Assembly (NCBI RefSeq): GCF_001591765.1
Contig: NZ_BCVN01000017.1
Span: 1 to 38,691 of the forward strand
DNA: 38,691 nucleotides
From: Pseudolactococcus raffinolactis NBRC 100932
Lineage (GTDB): Bacteria > Bacillota > Bacilli > Lactobacillales > Streptococcaceae
Direction: 5' to 3'
In this document: positions 6,720-15,749 of the stretch, in pieces
Layout: every line of letters begins with the position of its first letter
How positions within the stretch are numbered: position 1 is the stretch's first letter
Position numbers and translations under genes: made by a program
The notes under the pieces: model-generated
The model's database searches: none
Seen by the model: only the letters and a program-made list of their open reading frames with translations
What the model was told of the DNA's origin: nothing

Positions 6720-8192
6720 ATGATAACTAAAAAAGATTACTCAAAACCTTGGACTTCTGCTGAGCGCTATCGTGCTTATGCTGACTACTCACCTGAGTTT
6801 ATTGCTGACCTCACAACTGCTGTCGCAAGCTCAGCTTACAAAAATACTTATCACATTCAGCCAAAGACTGGTTTACTAAATGACCCAAATGGCTTCTCCT
6901 ACTTTAATGGGAAGTACCATTTATTTTACCAGGTCTTCCCTTATGGGCCAGTTCACGGCCTCAAATCTTGGGCGCTGATGACATCAACGGACCTGATTCA
7001 TTGGACTGATGAAGGGTTGAAACTCTTCCCTGATACCGTCTTTGACTCACATGGGGCTTATTCTGGCTCTGCTCTCGCTCTTTCTGATGACGAACTCTTC
7101 ATTTTCTATACCGGCAACACGCGCGGTACAGATGGCTCACGTGATGCTTATCAAAACGGTGCCATCTACAGCAAATCAGGTGACGTTCAAAAATTTGATG
7201 CCCCACTTCTTCGAACACCAGCAGGTTATACCGACCATTTCAGAGACCCCATGATTTTCGATGCCAATGGTCAGAAATTTGCTATCATCGGCGCACAAAC
7301 GTGCGATGAAGCAGGTGTTGTCGTCTTAGCTCAGGCAAATGACGATAGTTTAACGTCTTGGGACTACGTAGGACAAGTTCAGTTTACCCAAGAAAAGATG
7401 GGCTACATGATTGAGTGTCCTAATCTCATCTTTATTGACCAAAAAGCCGTTCTCTTATTCTGCCCACAAGGTCTTGATAAATCAATTGCTGACTATGATA
7501 ATGTCTTTCCTAATATGTATGTCATTGCAGATAGCCTTGATACTGAGTCTGCATCGCTTGCTCAACCAAGTGCGCTCCATAATCTGGATGATGGGTTTGA
7601 AGCCTATGCCACACAGGCTTTCAACGCTCCTGACGGTCGTGTCTTAGCCTCTTCTTGGTTGGGCTTGCCTGATCTCGATGTGCCTTCAAACGAAGACGGA
7701 TGGCAAGGCATGCTCAGTCTGGTTAAAGAACTAACACTGAAAAATGGTCAACTTTACCAGTTCCCGGTAGTAGAGACTCTGGCGTTACGTCACGACCAAC
7801 AAACAATCATGCTATCAGAAGTTGCCACTACCATTGGCACCAATAGTTATGAACTTGAGATTGAAGTAACTGAGGATAATGAACTCTATCTTTTTGCTGA
7901 TGCTGACAATTCTTCTCATCTTTCGCTCAAAATCGATGTGAAAAATGGTAAAATAGAACTTAATAGAGCAAATCTTCCTGTTAGCTGGGCTGAAAATTAT
8001 GGTACGACGCGTTCAACACATGTCGCACCTGGCAAAGTCAAACTCAATCTCTTTGCGGATACATCATCACTTGAAATTTTTGTCAATGATGGTGAAAAAG
8101 TTATGTCTAGTCGTATTTTCACAGCACCAGAAAACACTTATTTGTTCGCCAAAAATAGCCTTTCTGCTAATGTTTGGCAACTAAAAAAATAA
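6720..8192 (+). CDS. scrB: Sucrose-6-phosphate hydrolase, GH32
   Basis: 490 residues from ATG at 6720-6722. It splits sucrose-6-phosphate into glucose-6-phosphate and fructose. GH32 motifs seen: LLNDPNGF with nucleophile Asp55, FRDPMIF (transition-state Asp), and MIECPNL with the acid/base Glu. The C-terminal part is the beta-sandwich that ends the family. The reading frame extends upstream to about 6444, but that part lies in scrA and the shared promoter and does not match the family; the start chosen aligns with the usual 15-20 residues before the RYRxY motif. Translation probably begins on a leaderless mRNA. Confidence 0.93.
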   Translation: MITKKDYSKPWTSAERYRAYADYSPEFIADLTTAVASSAYKNTYHIQPKTGLLNDPNGFSYFNGKYHLFYQVFPYGPVHGLKSWALMTSTDLIHWTDEGLKLFPDTVFDSHGAYSGSALALSDDELFIFYTGNTRGTDGSRDAYQNGAIYSKSGDVQKFDAPLLRTPAGYTDHFRDPMIFDANGQKFAIIGAQTCDEAGVVVLAQANDDSLTSWDYVGQVQFTQEKMGYMIECPNLIFIDQKAVLLFCPQGLDKSIADYDNVFPNMYVIADSLDTESASLAQPSALHNLDDGFEAYATQAFNAPDGRVLASSWLGLPDLDVPSNEDGWQGMLSLVKELTLKNGQLYQFPVVETLALRHDQQTIMLSEVATTIGTNSYELEIEVTEDNELYLFADADNSSHLSLKIDVKNGKIELNRANLPVSWAENYGTTRSTHVAPGKVKLNLFADTSSLEIFVNDGEKVMSSRIFTAPENTYLFAKNSLSANVWQLKK

Positions 8193-8230
8193 GGAAAAAT
8201 TGAGTCCTCAATGGCTCATGAAATAAATTT

Positions 8231-9187
8231 ATGGCAAATCTAAACGATGTCGCAAAAATTGCAGGCGTCACCCCTACTACTGTTTCGCGCGTCATCAATA
8301 TGCGTGGTTCCCTGTCTCAAAAAACGATTGATCGTGTGCATGCTGCCATGCGGGAATTGAACTATCAACCCAATGCCATGGCACGTTCTTTGCAGGGTAA
8401 GAAATCACAGTTGATTGGCCTGATCTTTCCATCCGTCGCCTATCCCTTTTATGGCGAGATTATCCATGCGATTGAGTCTAAGCTTTTTGCGCGTGGTTAT
8501 AAGGCGATTTTGTGTGACAGTGAAAATGATCCTGTTAAAGAACGTGCTTATCTGACCATGCTCATGGCCAATCAGGTTGATGGCATTATCACCAGTTCAC
8601 ACAACAAGGAAATTCATGAGTATGAAAATGATAACCTGGCCATCGTTGCCTTTGACCGATATTTGGCAGATGGAATTCCTATTGTTTCTTCTGATAATTT
8701 GGCAGGTGGTGAACTAGCGACAACCTATCTTTATGCGCAGGGTTGTCGTAAGATTGCCATGGTCGCTGGTGTTTCTGATACCATCAGCCCAACACAAAAC
8801 CGTAGCTTGGGCTATCAGAACACGATGGCTGAAAAACAGCTCACGCCCCTCATTCATTATTTGGCAAGAGAAAGTGACCTCAGCCAAAGACGCGAGAGCA
8901 TTCGTCAATTTTTAGTTGATCAAGCACCTGACGGCGTCTTTTGCTCAGATGATTTGACCGCCGTGATTGTCCAAAATCTTGCGACGACGCTTCATTTAGA
9001 TGATCTCAAAGTTGTCGGTTATGATGGCACACAGGTCATTCAAAGTTTTATGCCAAGTCTATCAACCATCGTTCAGCCCATTGATGAGTTAGCCGAACTC
9101 ATGGTTAAAATTCTGATTCAAAAAATTGAGGATGAAAACTTTACACCTCAAGCTAATTACGTGCTGCCCGTGACATTAAAAAAATAA
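8231..9187 (+). CDS. scrR: LacI-family sucrose operon repressor
   Basis: 318 residues. The N-terminal helix-turn-helix LNDVAKIAGVTPTTVSRVIN and hinge (NYQPNAMARSL) are LacI/GalR type, followed by a periplasmic-binding-like effector domain with SDDLTAV and VVGYDGT stretches. It follows scrB by 38 bases and is probably co-transcribed, giving feedback on both divergent scr promoters through O1 and O2. There is no clear Shine-Dalgarno before the ATG, suggesting low-level translation. The effector is likely fructose or a sucrose-derived phosphate (inference). Confidence 0.9.
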   Translation: MANLNDVAKIAGVTPTTVSRVINMRGSLSQKTIDRVHAAMRELNYQPNAMARSLQGKKSQLIGLIFPSVAYPFYGEIIHAIESKLFARGYKAILCDSENDPVKERAYLTMLMANQVDGIITSSHNKEIHEYENDNLAIVAFDRYLADGIPIVSSDNLAGGELATTYLYAQGCRKIAMVAGVSDTISPTQNRSLGYQNTMAEKQLTPLIHYLARESDLSQRRESIRQFLVDQAPDGVFCSDDLTAVIVQNLATTLHLDDLKVVGYDGTQVIQSFMPSLSTIVQPIDELAELMVKILIQKIEDENFTPQANYVLPVTLKK

Positions 9188-9470
9188 GAGTGGGACAAAA
9201 GTTTTTAGTCACTAAAAGAGGAAGGTAAACTAGGCAATGAAATCAAAACTGCCAGTTTGCTTTTCTCTTTTTTCGTACTGTTTTGCAGAAAGACTACCAA
9301 TTTGGTAGAGAATCAGCGATTTTTTAACCGATTTCGAATTGTTTCTTATGAAATGATTATGTTGCTTTACAATCAAAAAGCTATACAAAAATAGGCTATG
9401 GTCAATTCCAATTAACATTGAAGATTGTTCATAGCTTATTTTTTGAGGATTTTTGTCCCAGCCTTTTTTT
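9188..9470. mobile_element. MITE-like element with TGGGACAAAA inverted ends
   Basis: A 0.28-kb non-coding segment between scrR and fic. Its ends carry TGGGACAAAA (9191-9200) and the perfect complement TTTTGTCCCA (9451-9460). Such GxTGGGACAAAA ends are common in streptococci, lactococci and staphylococci near IS1182-type elements (recollection). It contains a 14-bp internal stem (9387-9400 with 9430-9443, one G-U pair). No transposase fragment is recognised. The right end runs into a T9 tract on the plus strand and may also terminate scrR. Confidence 0.45.
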
Positions 9471-9486
9471 TAACTTACTATTTGCG

Positions 9487-10380
9487 TTAATCCGATAACA
9501 TCGATAAATATATATCCAATCTCTCATTCACATATCCCGAAAATAATTTTGTCATTGCAGATAAATTATGGTTAACAAAATACTCGTCAAACGCCAGATA
9601 ATAATTGATTCTATCTGTAAATTTTATATTAATCGGTGGATAGCCTGCTTTCATCAACTCAAGGTTCACTAACAATCTCCCAGTTCTACCATTGCCATCA
9701 ATAAAAGGATGAATCCCTTCAAACTCAATATGAAACTTCGCCAATCTCAATACAATATGTTCATCACTTTCTTGATATCTTTTCATCAAATCTGCCATGT
9801 GCGGTAAAATTAAGTATGGTTGTACTGGTTCATGTGCTGCACCCATGATACGTACTGGAACTTTTCTATAAATCCCTCTATCCTCTTTTTTATCAACTAA
9901 AACCAAATAATGAATTTGTTTAATAATACTTTCGCTTAAAGGTGTATTTGATTTTACCAAATCATTGACAAATTCAAATGCTTCCTTATGACCAATTGCC
10001 TCCATGTGATCTTTTAAGGGCTTTTTATCAATCGTCAAGCCTTTTAAAACCATATCAGTCTCACGAAGTGTTAAAGTGTTACCTTCAATTGCGTTTGAAT
10101 TATAGGTATTTTCAACAATAAATTCTTCCGTAAGTCTTTCTAGCTCACCTGAAGTTAATGGCCGTTTTGAATCAAGTTGACGTTTTTTATCATCAATCAT
10201 TTTTAATTGATTTTCTCTTGACTTATAACGAGCATCTATGGGTTTAGGTGAATCTTGCGGAATTTTCCAATTACGCCCTTCTTGAAAAGCACCTGATATT
10301 TTTCCCTCAGCACAAAGAACCCGAACACGTCTATCCGAAATTCCCCATTTTTCAGCTGCCTGTTTTACCGTAATATACAC
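9487..10380 (-). CDS. Fic-domain protein with N-terminal HTH
   Basis: 297 residues. The start is GTG (10378-10380) preceded by GGAGGTG. Residues 1-40 form a MerR/excisionase-like helix-turn-helix (VKQAAEKWGISDRRVRVLC). The Fic core is about 100-250, with the catalytic HPFIDGNGRTGR at 224-235, so it can probably transfer AMP to a protein target. Residues 95-100 (SNAIEG) match the (S/T)xxxE(G/N) inhibitory motif in front of the Fic core, making it a self-inhibited class II Fic. Target unknown. It is a single-gene unit, with three tandem repeats over its promoter that fit control by its own HTH. No antitoxin gene is adjacent. Confidence 0.88.
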   Translation of the reverse strand: MYITVKQAAEKWGISDRRVRVLCAEGKISGAFQEGRNWKIPQDSPKPIDARYKSRENQLKMIDDKKRQLDSKRPLTSGELERLTEEFIVENTYNSNAIEGNTLTLRETDMVLKGLTIDKKPLKDHMEAIGHKEAFEFVNDLVKSNTPLSESIIKQIHYLVLVDKKEDRGIYRKVPVRIMGAAHEPVQPYLILPHMADLMKRYQESDEHIVLRLAKFHIEFEGIHPFIDGNGRTGRLLVNLELMKAGYPPINIKFTDRINYYLAFDEYFVNHNLSAMTKLFSGYVNERLDIYLSMLSD

Positions 10381-10403
10381 TTGTCACACCTCCAATTTAC
10401 ACT

Positions 10404-10472
10404 AATTATATCTTTTTATCGGAACAATAACAAATTATCGGAACAACATATTTGTGATTATCGGAACAATAA
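10404..10472 (-). promoter_or_regulatory. fic promoter with three tandem operator-like repeats
   Basis: On the minus strand TTGTTA-17-TATAAT (TATAAT is the complement of 10404-10409) lies just before the fic ribosome site. The 15-base unit TTATCGGAACAATAA (plus strand) occurs at 10416-10430 and 10458-10472, and with changes in the last three bases at 10435-10449. One unit fills the -35/-10 spacer; the others lie around and upstream of -35. Binding by the HTH of the Fic protein is inference. Confidence 0.7.
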
Positions 10473-10500
10473 GACTACTTGCTCTTCTCCTTAAATATAG

Positions 10501-10540
10501 AAAAAAGAATCTAGAAATTTTCGTAATTTCTAGATTCTTA
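10501..10540 (-). terminator. Terminator downstream of kup
   Basis: Perfect 15-bp stem (AAGAATCTAGAAATT, loop TTCGT, complement) followed on the minus strand by a T6 run. It ends the kup transcript and is back to back with the fic promoter. Confidence 0.85.
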
Positions 10541-10558
10541 TATATTTTATGCTTAGGC

Positions 10559-10672
10559 TCAATCTCGCCAATCCAACTCTGACCACTCGTCTCTCAAGAT
10601 ACCAAATTTAACTGAATCCCAGTATTGATTTTGCCAAAAACGAACCTTGCGAATTCTACCTTCTTCAGTCGA
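10559..10672 (-). pseudogene. C-terminal fragment of a GNAT acetyltransferase
   Basis: A 37-codon stretch overlapping the end of kup by eight bases reads [20 protein letters not shown] followed by KFGILRDEW and a stop. This matches the C-terminal strand-helix pattern of RimJ/RimL-type acetyltransferases (EGxxRxxxxxNxxYWDxxxxGxLRxEW). There is no start codon: a TAG inside the kup end closes the frame. It is a leftover from a recombination or deletion that joined kup to the tail of another gene. Confidence 0.6.
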
Positions 10673-12629
10673 TTCTCTCTAACTGAGGCTTACGACATTC
10701 ACCAATGACGAGTGGTGTCCGCTCAACTAAGACTTCGCTAAATTCCAGTCCGAACCATCTCGCTGGTGTCACCGTGATTTGACGAATGGCAAATTTGGTT
10801 TGCATAATCAAACGTGACCAGTTAGACAATTCACCGGCATGAGAAAGCTCTTCATTGAGCATGACAAATCTAAAGTCACCGACTTCACGATTTTCAGAGA
10901 CTGAGTAAGTCTGTACTTGTTTTTTAATTTCACCTGATGCCATCAATTCTGATACAATCTGACGTAGATAGACATTAACTGACTGACTCACTCTAAATCC
11001 TAAGTGCAATTTGACAAGCACCACATAATCAGTTCCCAGTGTGTCAATTTCATACTGTTTGGTGAAAGGTTCGTCTGTAACAGAAACGTTGACAAACCAA
11101 TATACATGAGCACGTTTCGGATTTCTATCCAATATAGAATATAGAATTGGCGCATCTATTTCATCATCCACCATGTACTTGGTTAAATAAACGACATTGG
11201 TTTGCAAGATAGGGAGTGAGTGATCGTTTCTCAAATGATCCAGTTGAGATAGGTAATCTTTAACAGGCAGATGCTCGACTAAACCGTCTGTAATCTGACT
11301 ACCCTTGTACCAAATATACATGATCACGATAATGGCAAGTGCGATCAAGACCGCGACATAACCACCATGTACAAACTTGTCCAAACTTGACAGCAAGAAA
11401 ATCATCTCGATACCAGCAAAGAAAATCGGTACAGCAATCGCAAAGAATGCCTTGGCACGTGTCTTCAAATAATAATGCAGTAAGAAGGTGGTCATAAGCA
11501 TAGTCACTGTAATCGACAGGCCATATGCTGCTTCCATTTTTGTAGATGATTGGAAAACAATCACAACGATAGATGTCGTTACCCATAATAAGAAGTTGAC
11601 GACTGGAATATATTGTTGATTACGACTCTTACCAGGATAAAGGACATGCAAGCGTGGCAGAATTTTCAAGCGCATGGCTTCGCTGACAAGTGTGAAAGAA
11701 CCCGTAATTAAGGCCTGAGATGCGATAATCGCAGCCAGTGTCGCAAAAAGCACTGCTAAAGGCATCAAAGGATCCGCAATCATTTGGAAAAATGGATTCA
11801 TCTCTTTGAATTGATGAATGTCAGTTGATAAGAGATAAGCGACTTGACCAAAGTAATTGATGATCAAGCTGATTTTGACATAGGGCCAGCTTAAATGAAT
11901 ATTCGATTTCCCAACATGGCCTAGGTCACTGTACAATGCTTCTGCACCTGTTGTGGCTAAAAAGACATTGCCTAGAATGAATAGGCCCAAGTGATTATCA
12001 GGACTAAATAATAGCTTGATGCCATAGATTGGATTTAAAGCTCTTAAAACGGATAGATCTTGGAGCAAGTTGGCAAACCCTGAAACCAAAAGGAAGGTAA
12101 ACCAAAGGAACATGATTGGCCCAAATAATTTACCGACCGTATCCGTCCCAAAGCGTTGAAAACTAAAGAGGATTAAGAGAATGGTCAAGGTAATGATCAC
12201 AATCACATTCTGCGAATAGCCAAAAATTTCTGTAAAAATCGGCAGGGTTCGCAAACCTTCTATGGCACTAGTGACTGTAACCGCTGGTGTTAAAACGCCA
12301 TCCGCAAGGAGGGCTGCACCACCAATAATCGCAGGAATAATTAAAAATTTACCCATGGGTCGAACGAGCGCATAAAGTGAAAAGATGCCGCCTTCGCCTT
12401 TATTATCAGCATTCAGCGCAATCATGACATATTTGACGGTTGTGAGTAGTGTAATCGTCCAAAAAATCAAGGAAACACTGCCGAGTAATAAGTTCTCATT
12501 AATCTCGCCATGATTACCTGCGATCAGGCCTTTCATGACATAAAGTGGGCTAGTACCAATATCACCATAGACGATCCCCATGGCTATCAATAGGCCAGCA
12601 GTTGACCACTTTTTATTTATCTTCTTCAT
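10665..12629 (-). CDS. kup: Kup-family potassium uptake transporter
   Basis: 654 residues; ATG follows GAGGAAGG. It imports K+ with protons across the cytoplasmic membrane. The N-terminus carries the Kup signature [14 protein letters not shown], then [15 protein letters not shown] and [20 protein letters not shown], with about twelve membrane helices to residue 450 and a C-terminal cytoplasmic domain of about 200 residues. Lactococcal KupA and KupB are known c-di-AMP targets; whether this one is cannot be read here. Its leader resembles a yybP-ykoY riboswitch, unusual for a potassium transporter. Confidence 0.92.
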   Translation of the reverse strand: MKKINKKWSTAGLLIAMGIVYGDIGTSPLYVMKGLIAGNHGEINENLLLGSVSLIFWTITLLTTVKYVMIALNADNKGEGGIFSLYALVRPMGKFLIIPAIIGGAALLADGVLTPAVTVTSAIEGLRTLPIFTEIFGYSQNVIVIITLTILLILFSFQRFGTDTVGKLFGPIMFLWFTFLLVSGFANLLQDLSVLRALNPIYGIKLLFSPDNHLGLFILGNVFLATTGAEALYSDLGHVGKSNIHLSWPYVKISLIINYFGQVAYLLSTDIHQFKEMNPFFQMIADPLMPLAVLFATLAAIIASQALITGSFTLVSEAMRLKILPRLHVLYPGKSRNQQYIPVVNFLLWVTTSIVVIVFQSSTKMEAAYGLSITVTMLMTTFLLHYYLKTRAKAFFAIAVPIFFAGIEMIFLLSSLDKFVHGGYVAVLIALAIIVIMYIWYKGSQITDGLVEHLPVKDYLSQLDHLRNDHSLPILQTNVVYLTKYMVDDEIDAPILYSILDRNPKRAHVYWFVNVSVTDEPFTKQYEIDTLGTDYVVLVKLHLGFRVSQSVNVYLRQIVSELMASGEIKKQVQTYSVSENREVGDFRFVMLNEELSHAGELSNWSRLIMQTKFAIRQITVTPARWFGLEFSEVLVERTPLVIGECRKPQLERID

Positions 12630-12699
12630 TTCTAAATACCTTCCTCGGAAATTTTAGGCACAAAAAAACCTAAATGTCCTGATCATTTCTGTTGAAATA

Positions 12700-12805
12700 T
12701 AGAACACCTAAGTCTTGCAATTTAAGAATAAACCAGTGATAATAACTTACCACAGAAATGTTGATTTATTCAGTCGTATACGACCTGCTACTCCCTTAAG
12801 TCAAT
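12700..12805 (-). ncRNA. yybP-ykoY-like (Mn2+) riboswitch in the kup leader
   Basis: On the minus strand the leader contains AAGGGAGTAGC (end of 5' P1 and start of P2), a short hairpin TCGTATACGA, a long arm GAATAAA/TTTATTC enclosing TCAACA and a GTGG/TCAC helix, then GCAAGACTTAGG closing P1. Order and spacing match the yybP-ykoY class, whose lactococcal member has AAGGGGAGTAGC and GCAAGACCTTT. The usual CGTCA in loop L3 reads CAACA here, so ligand binding may be altered. Downstream, GTGTTCT/AGGACAT and ATTTC/GAAAT can pair ahead of a T7 run (12660-12707), a plausible terminator. Confidence 0.65.
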
Positions 12806-12812
12806 AGAGTTC

Positions 12813-12841
12813 ATTTTAACAGGATAGTGGACCATTGTCAA
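12813..12841 (-). promoter_or_regulatory. kup promoter
   Basis: TTGACA (complement of 12836-12841), 17 bases, TAAAAT (complement of 12813-12818). The predicted start, near 12806, is right at the 5' edge of the riboswitch. Confidence 0.75.
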
Positions 12842-12880
12842 GAAATAACACTAGTAAAACTAGCCTATTTTTGCGCTAAC

Positions 12881-14173
12881 TTACAAGCCAATCCGATCAA
12901 AGACTTCGTCCACTCGACTAGCATAATAAGTCGGATCAAACAGGTCTTCTATCTCAGACTCAGTCAAGACTGACATCACTTGCGCGTCAGATAAAAGTTG
13001 TGGTTTAAAATCTACTTGATTGTCCCATGAGTAAGCTGTTTTTGGCTGAACCAAATCATAAGCAGTTTCACGTGTCATCCCTTTTTCGATGAGTTTGAGC
13101 ATCACACGTTGGCTATAAATCAAGCCAAAAGTACTGTTCATGTTACGAATCATATTCTCTGGGAAGACAGTCAGATTTTTGACAATGTTACCAAAACGAT
13201 TCAACATGTAGTTCATCAAAATCGTTGTATCCGGTGTAATAATCCGTTCAGCTGAGCTGTGTGAAATATCACGTTCATGCCACAAGGCAATATTTTCATA
13301 TGCTGTCACTGCATGACCACGAATCACGCGCGCAAGGCCAGTCATGTTTTCAGAACCGATTGGATTACGTTTGTGTGGCATAGCTGAACTGCCTTTTTGA
13401 CCTTTAGCAAAGAATTCCTCTACTTCACGTTGCTCAGATTTTTGCAGGCCACGGATTTCAGTCGCCATGCGTTCAATAGATGATGCGATAATCGCTAAAG
13501 TGCTGAAATACTCCGCGTGCAAATCACGTGGCAAGACTTGAGTTGAGATCTCTTGGGCAGTAATGCCTAGTTTGCCACAGACATAGCTTTCCACGAATGG
13601 TGGGATATTGGCAAAGTTACCAACAGCACCTGAAATTTTACCCGCTTCAACGCCACGCGCTGCATGTTCAAAACGCTCAATGTTACGTTTCATCTCTGAG
13701 TACCACGTCGCCAATTTCAAACCAAAAGTCGTAGGTTCTGCATGCACACCATGGGTACGGCCCATCATGATCGTAAACTTATGTTCACGCGCTTTATCAG
13801 CAATAATTGCTGTAAACCGGTCAAGGTCAGCACGCAATACATCGTTAGCTTGTTTAAAGAGATAGCCATAGGCCGTATCTACAACGTCAGTCGATGTCAA
13901 TCCATAATGGACCCACTTACGTTCTTCACCTAAACTTTCAGATACCGCACGTGTGAAGGCCACCACATCATGACGTGTTTCTTGTTCAATTTCAAGAATC
14001 CTATCCACATCAAAAGTTGCCTTTTCACGAATCTTCGCGACATCTTCTTTCGGGATTTCTCCCAATTCTGCCCAAGCTTCATCAGCCAAGATTTCAACCT
14101 CAAGCCAAGCTTGATATTTATTTTCTTCAGTCCAAATAACTGACATTTCTGGGCGGGAATAACGTTCTAACAT
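12881..14173 (-). CDS. purB: Adenylosuccinate lyase
   Basis: 430 residues, usual length. It catalyses SAICAR to AICAR and adenylosuccinate to AMP, releasing fumarate, in purine synthesis. The fumarase/aspartase-superfamily signature [16 protein letters not shown] is present, along with the [12 protein letters not shown] and [12 protein letters not shown] stretches that bind substrate. It starts 31 bases after the purK stop and closes the purDEKB operon. Confidence 0.96.
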   Translation of the reverse strand: MLERYSRPEMSVIWTEENKYQAWLEVEILADEAWAELGEIPKEDVAKIREKATFDVDRILEIEQETRHDVVAFTRAVSESLGEERKWVHYGLTSTDVVDTAYGYLFKQANDVLRADLDRFTAIIADKAREHKFTIMMGRTHGVHAEPTTFGLKLATWYSEMKRNIERFEHAARGVEAGKISGAVGNFANIPPFVESYVCGKLGITAQEISTQVLPRDLHAEYFSTLAIIASSIERMATEIRGLQKSEQREVEEFFAKGQKGSSAMPHKRNPIGSENMTGLARVIRGHAVTAYENIALWHERDISHSSAERIITPDTTILMNYMLNRFGNIVKNLTVFPENMIRNMNSTFGLIYSQRVMLKLIEKGMTRETAYDLVQPKTAYSWDNQVDFKPQLLSDAQVMSVLTESEIEDLFDPTYYASRVDEVFDRIGL

Positions 14174-14203
14174 GTTTTTATGTTCCTTTTCTCTTATAAA
14201 CTC

Positions 14204-15253
14204 TTATAAACTTATCGCACAGTCATCTGTCAAAATTGTCACATGACCCATTTTGCGATTTTCCTTTGCTTCAATTTTACCATACAAATGCAAATGTGCG
14301 CTCGGATTTTCTGTCGCAAAATGTTGTGCAGCTGACAAATCCTGACCTAAAACTTGCAGCATAACAGCTGGGGACAGTTGCGCTACCTTTGGTAATGGTT
14401 CACCCAAAATACCACGGATATGCAAATCAAATTGTGAAAAATCACACGCTTCAATCGTGGCATGACCAGAATTATGCGGCCGCGGCGCGATTTCATTGAC
14501 CAAAATATCATGATTGGTCACAAACATTTCCACACACAAGGTACCTGATAATTGCAAGGCTTGAGCGATTTTAAGCGCCATACTTCTCGCTTCTTCTGCT
14601 AAATACTTAGAAATTCTTGCAGGCATGATCGTTTTATCTAGGATATTGTTACGGTGCATATTTTCACAAACTGGAAAAACCGAAAACTCAGTCCCATTAC
14701 CAGAAACAATGACAGAGATTTCCTTTAGAAAGCTGACAAATTCTTCACTGACACAGGGTTGAAGATCCGCAAGATCACGCGCTTCTTCCCAGTCGACAAC
14801 ATTCTCCACAACGACTTGACCATGGCCATCATAACCACCTGTTGCCGTCTTGACGACATGTTTTTTAGACAAATCTAGATCGTTTAAATCTTCTAATGTA
14901 TTGATGACTGTATATGGTGCTACTTTGACACCAGCTTTGGTCAAAAAATCTTTTTCAAAAATGCGATTTTGAGAAATACGGAGTAAGTCTAAACCTTGCG
15001 GTAATTTATCTTCATAAGGGGCTAAAGCATCTGCTGAAACATTTTCAAACTCATAGGTCAGCACATCAGCACGTGCTGCTAACTTGGCAATTGCAGCCGT
15101 ATCATCATACTTAGCAACAATTTGTTCTGCTACAAGCGAAGCAGGACAATTTGGATCTGGATCAAGGGTAATAACCTTATGCCCCATATAAGTCGCAGAA
15201 ATAGCCATCATTTGTCCCAGCTGACCGCCACCGATAATCCCAATCGTTTTCAT
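14204..15253 (-). CDS. purK: N5-carboxyaminoimidazole ribonucleotide synthase
   Basis: 349 residues from the ATG at 15251-15253, which lies one base after the purE stop and has GAGGAA upstream within the purE end. A start six codons earlier inside purE is less likely. It makes N5-CAIR from AIR, ATP and bicarbonate. ATP-grasp features: IIGGGQLGQMM dinucleotide loop, KTATGGYDGHGQ ATP loop, and NEIAPRPHNSGH metal site. Confidence 0.95.
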   Translation of the reverse strand: MKTIGIIGGGQLGQMMAISATYMGHKVITLDPDPNCPASLVAEQIVAKYDDTAAIAKLAARADVLTYEFENVSADALAPYEDKLPQGLDLLRISQNRIFEKDFLTKAGVKVAPYTVINTLEDLNDLDLSKKHVVKTATGGYDGHGQVVVENVVDWEEARDLADLQPCVSEEFVSFLKEISVIVSGNGTEFSVFPVCENMHRNNILDKTIMPARISKYLAEEARSMALKIAQALQLSGTLCVEMFVTNHDILVNEIAPRPHNSGHATIEACDFSQFDLHIRGILGEPLPKVAQLSPAVMLQVLGQDLSAAQHFATENPSAHLHLYGKIEAKENRKMGHVTILTDDCAISL

Positions 15254-15254
15254 A

Positions 15255-15749
15255 TCAGTCAAGTTCCTCACTACTTTCTATCACAGCTTGTTTTTGATCT
15301 TCACGGAACTTAACCAGACGATTTGCCAAATCATCATCCGAAATAGACAAGGTTTGAAGTGCATAGAGCCCAGCATTTTGTGCCCCAGACTCACCAATGG
15401 ACATGGTTGCTACTGGTACACCACCTGGCATTTGAGCGATGGATAAAAGTGAATCTAAACCATTTAAGGCACGTGACTTAACAGGCACACCAATAACTGG
15501 TAGTGTTGTTTTAGCTGCTACCATTCCTGGTAAATGTGCTGCACCACCAGCCCCTGCAATGATGATTTGGATGCCACGGTCACGTGCTGTTTCAGCAAAT
15601 TCGAACATCAAATCTGGTGTTCGATGGGCTGAGACGACTTTCTTTTCATAGGCAATGCCAAATATGTCAAGCACGTCTGCTGCCTTTTTCATGGTTGACC
15701 AATCAGACTTGCTACCCATGATGATGGCAATTTTAGGTTGATTAAACAT
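15255..15749 (-). CDS. purE: N5-carboxyaminoimidazole ribonucleotide mutase
   Basis: 164 residues. It converts the PurK product N5-CAIR to CAIR. Class I PurE motifs seen: [11 protein letters not shown] at the N-terminus, VVSAHRTPD, and the [11 protein letters not shown] active-site loop. It overlaps the purD end by eight bases and is followed by purK with a one-base gap, so the set is translationally coupled. Confidence 0.96.
   Translation of the reverse strand: MFNQPKIAIIMGSKSDWSTMKKAADVLDIFGIAYEKKVVSAHRTPDLMFEFAETARDRGIQIIIAGAGGAAHLPGMVAAKTTLPVIGVPVKSRALNGLDSLLSIAQMPGGVPVATMSIGESGAQNAGLYALQTLSISDDDLANRLVKFREDQKQAVIESSEELD

Noticed and set aside
12700-12805. ydaO-type c-di-AMP riboswitch before kup
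   Set aside because: Expected for a potassium transporter, but none of its conserved blocks are present, while yybP-ykoY blocks are.
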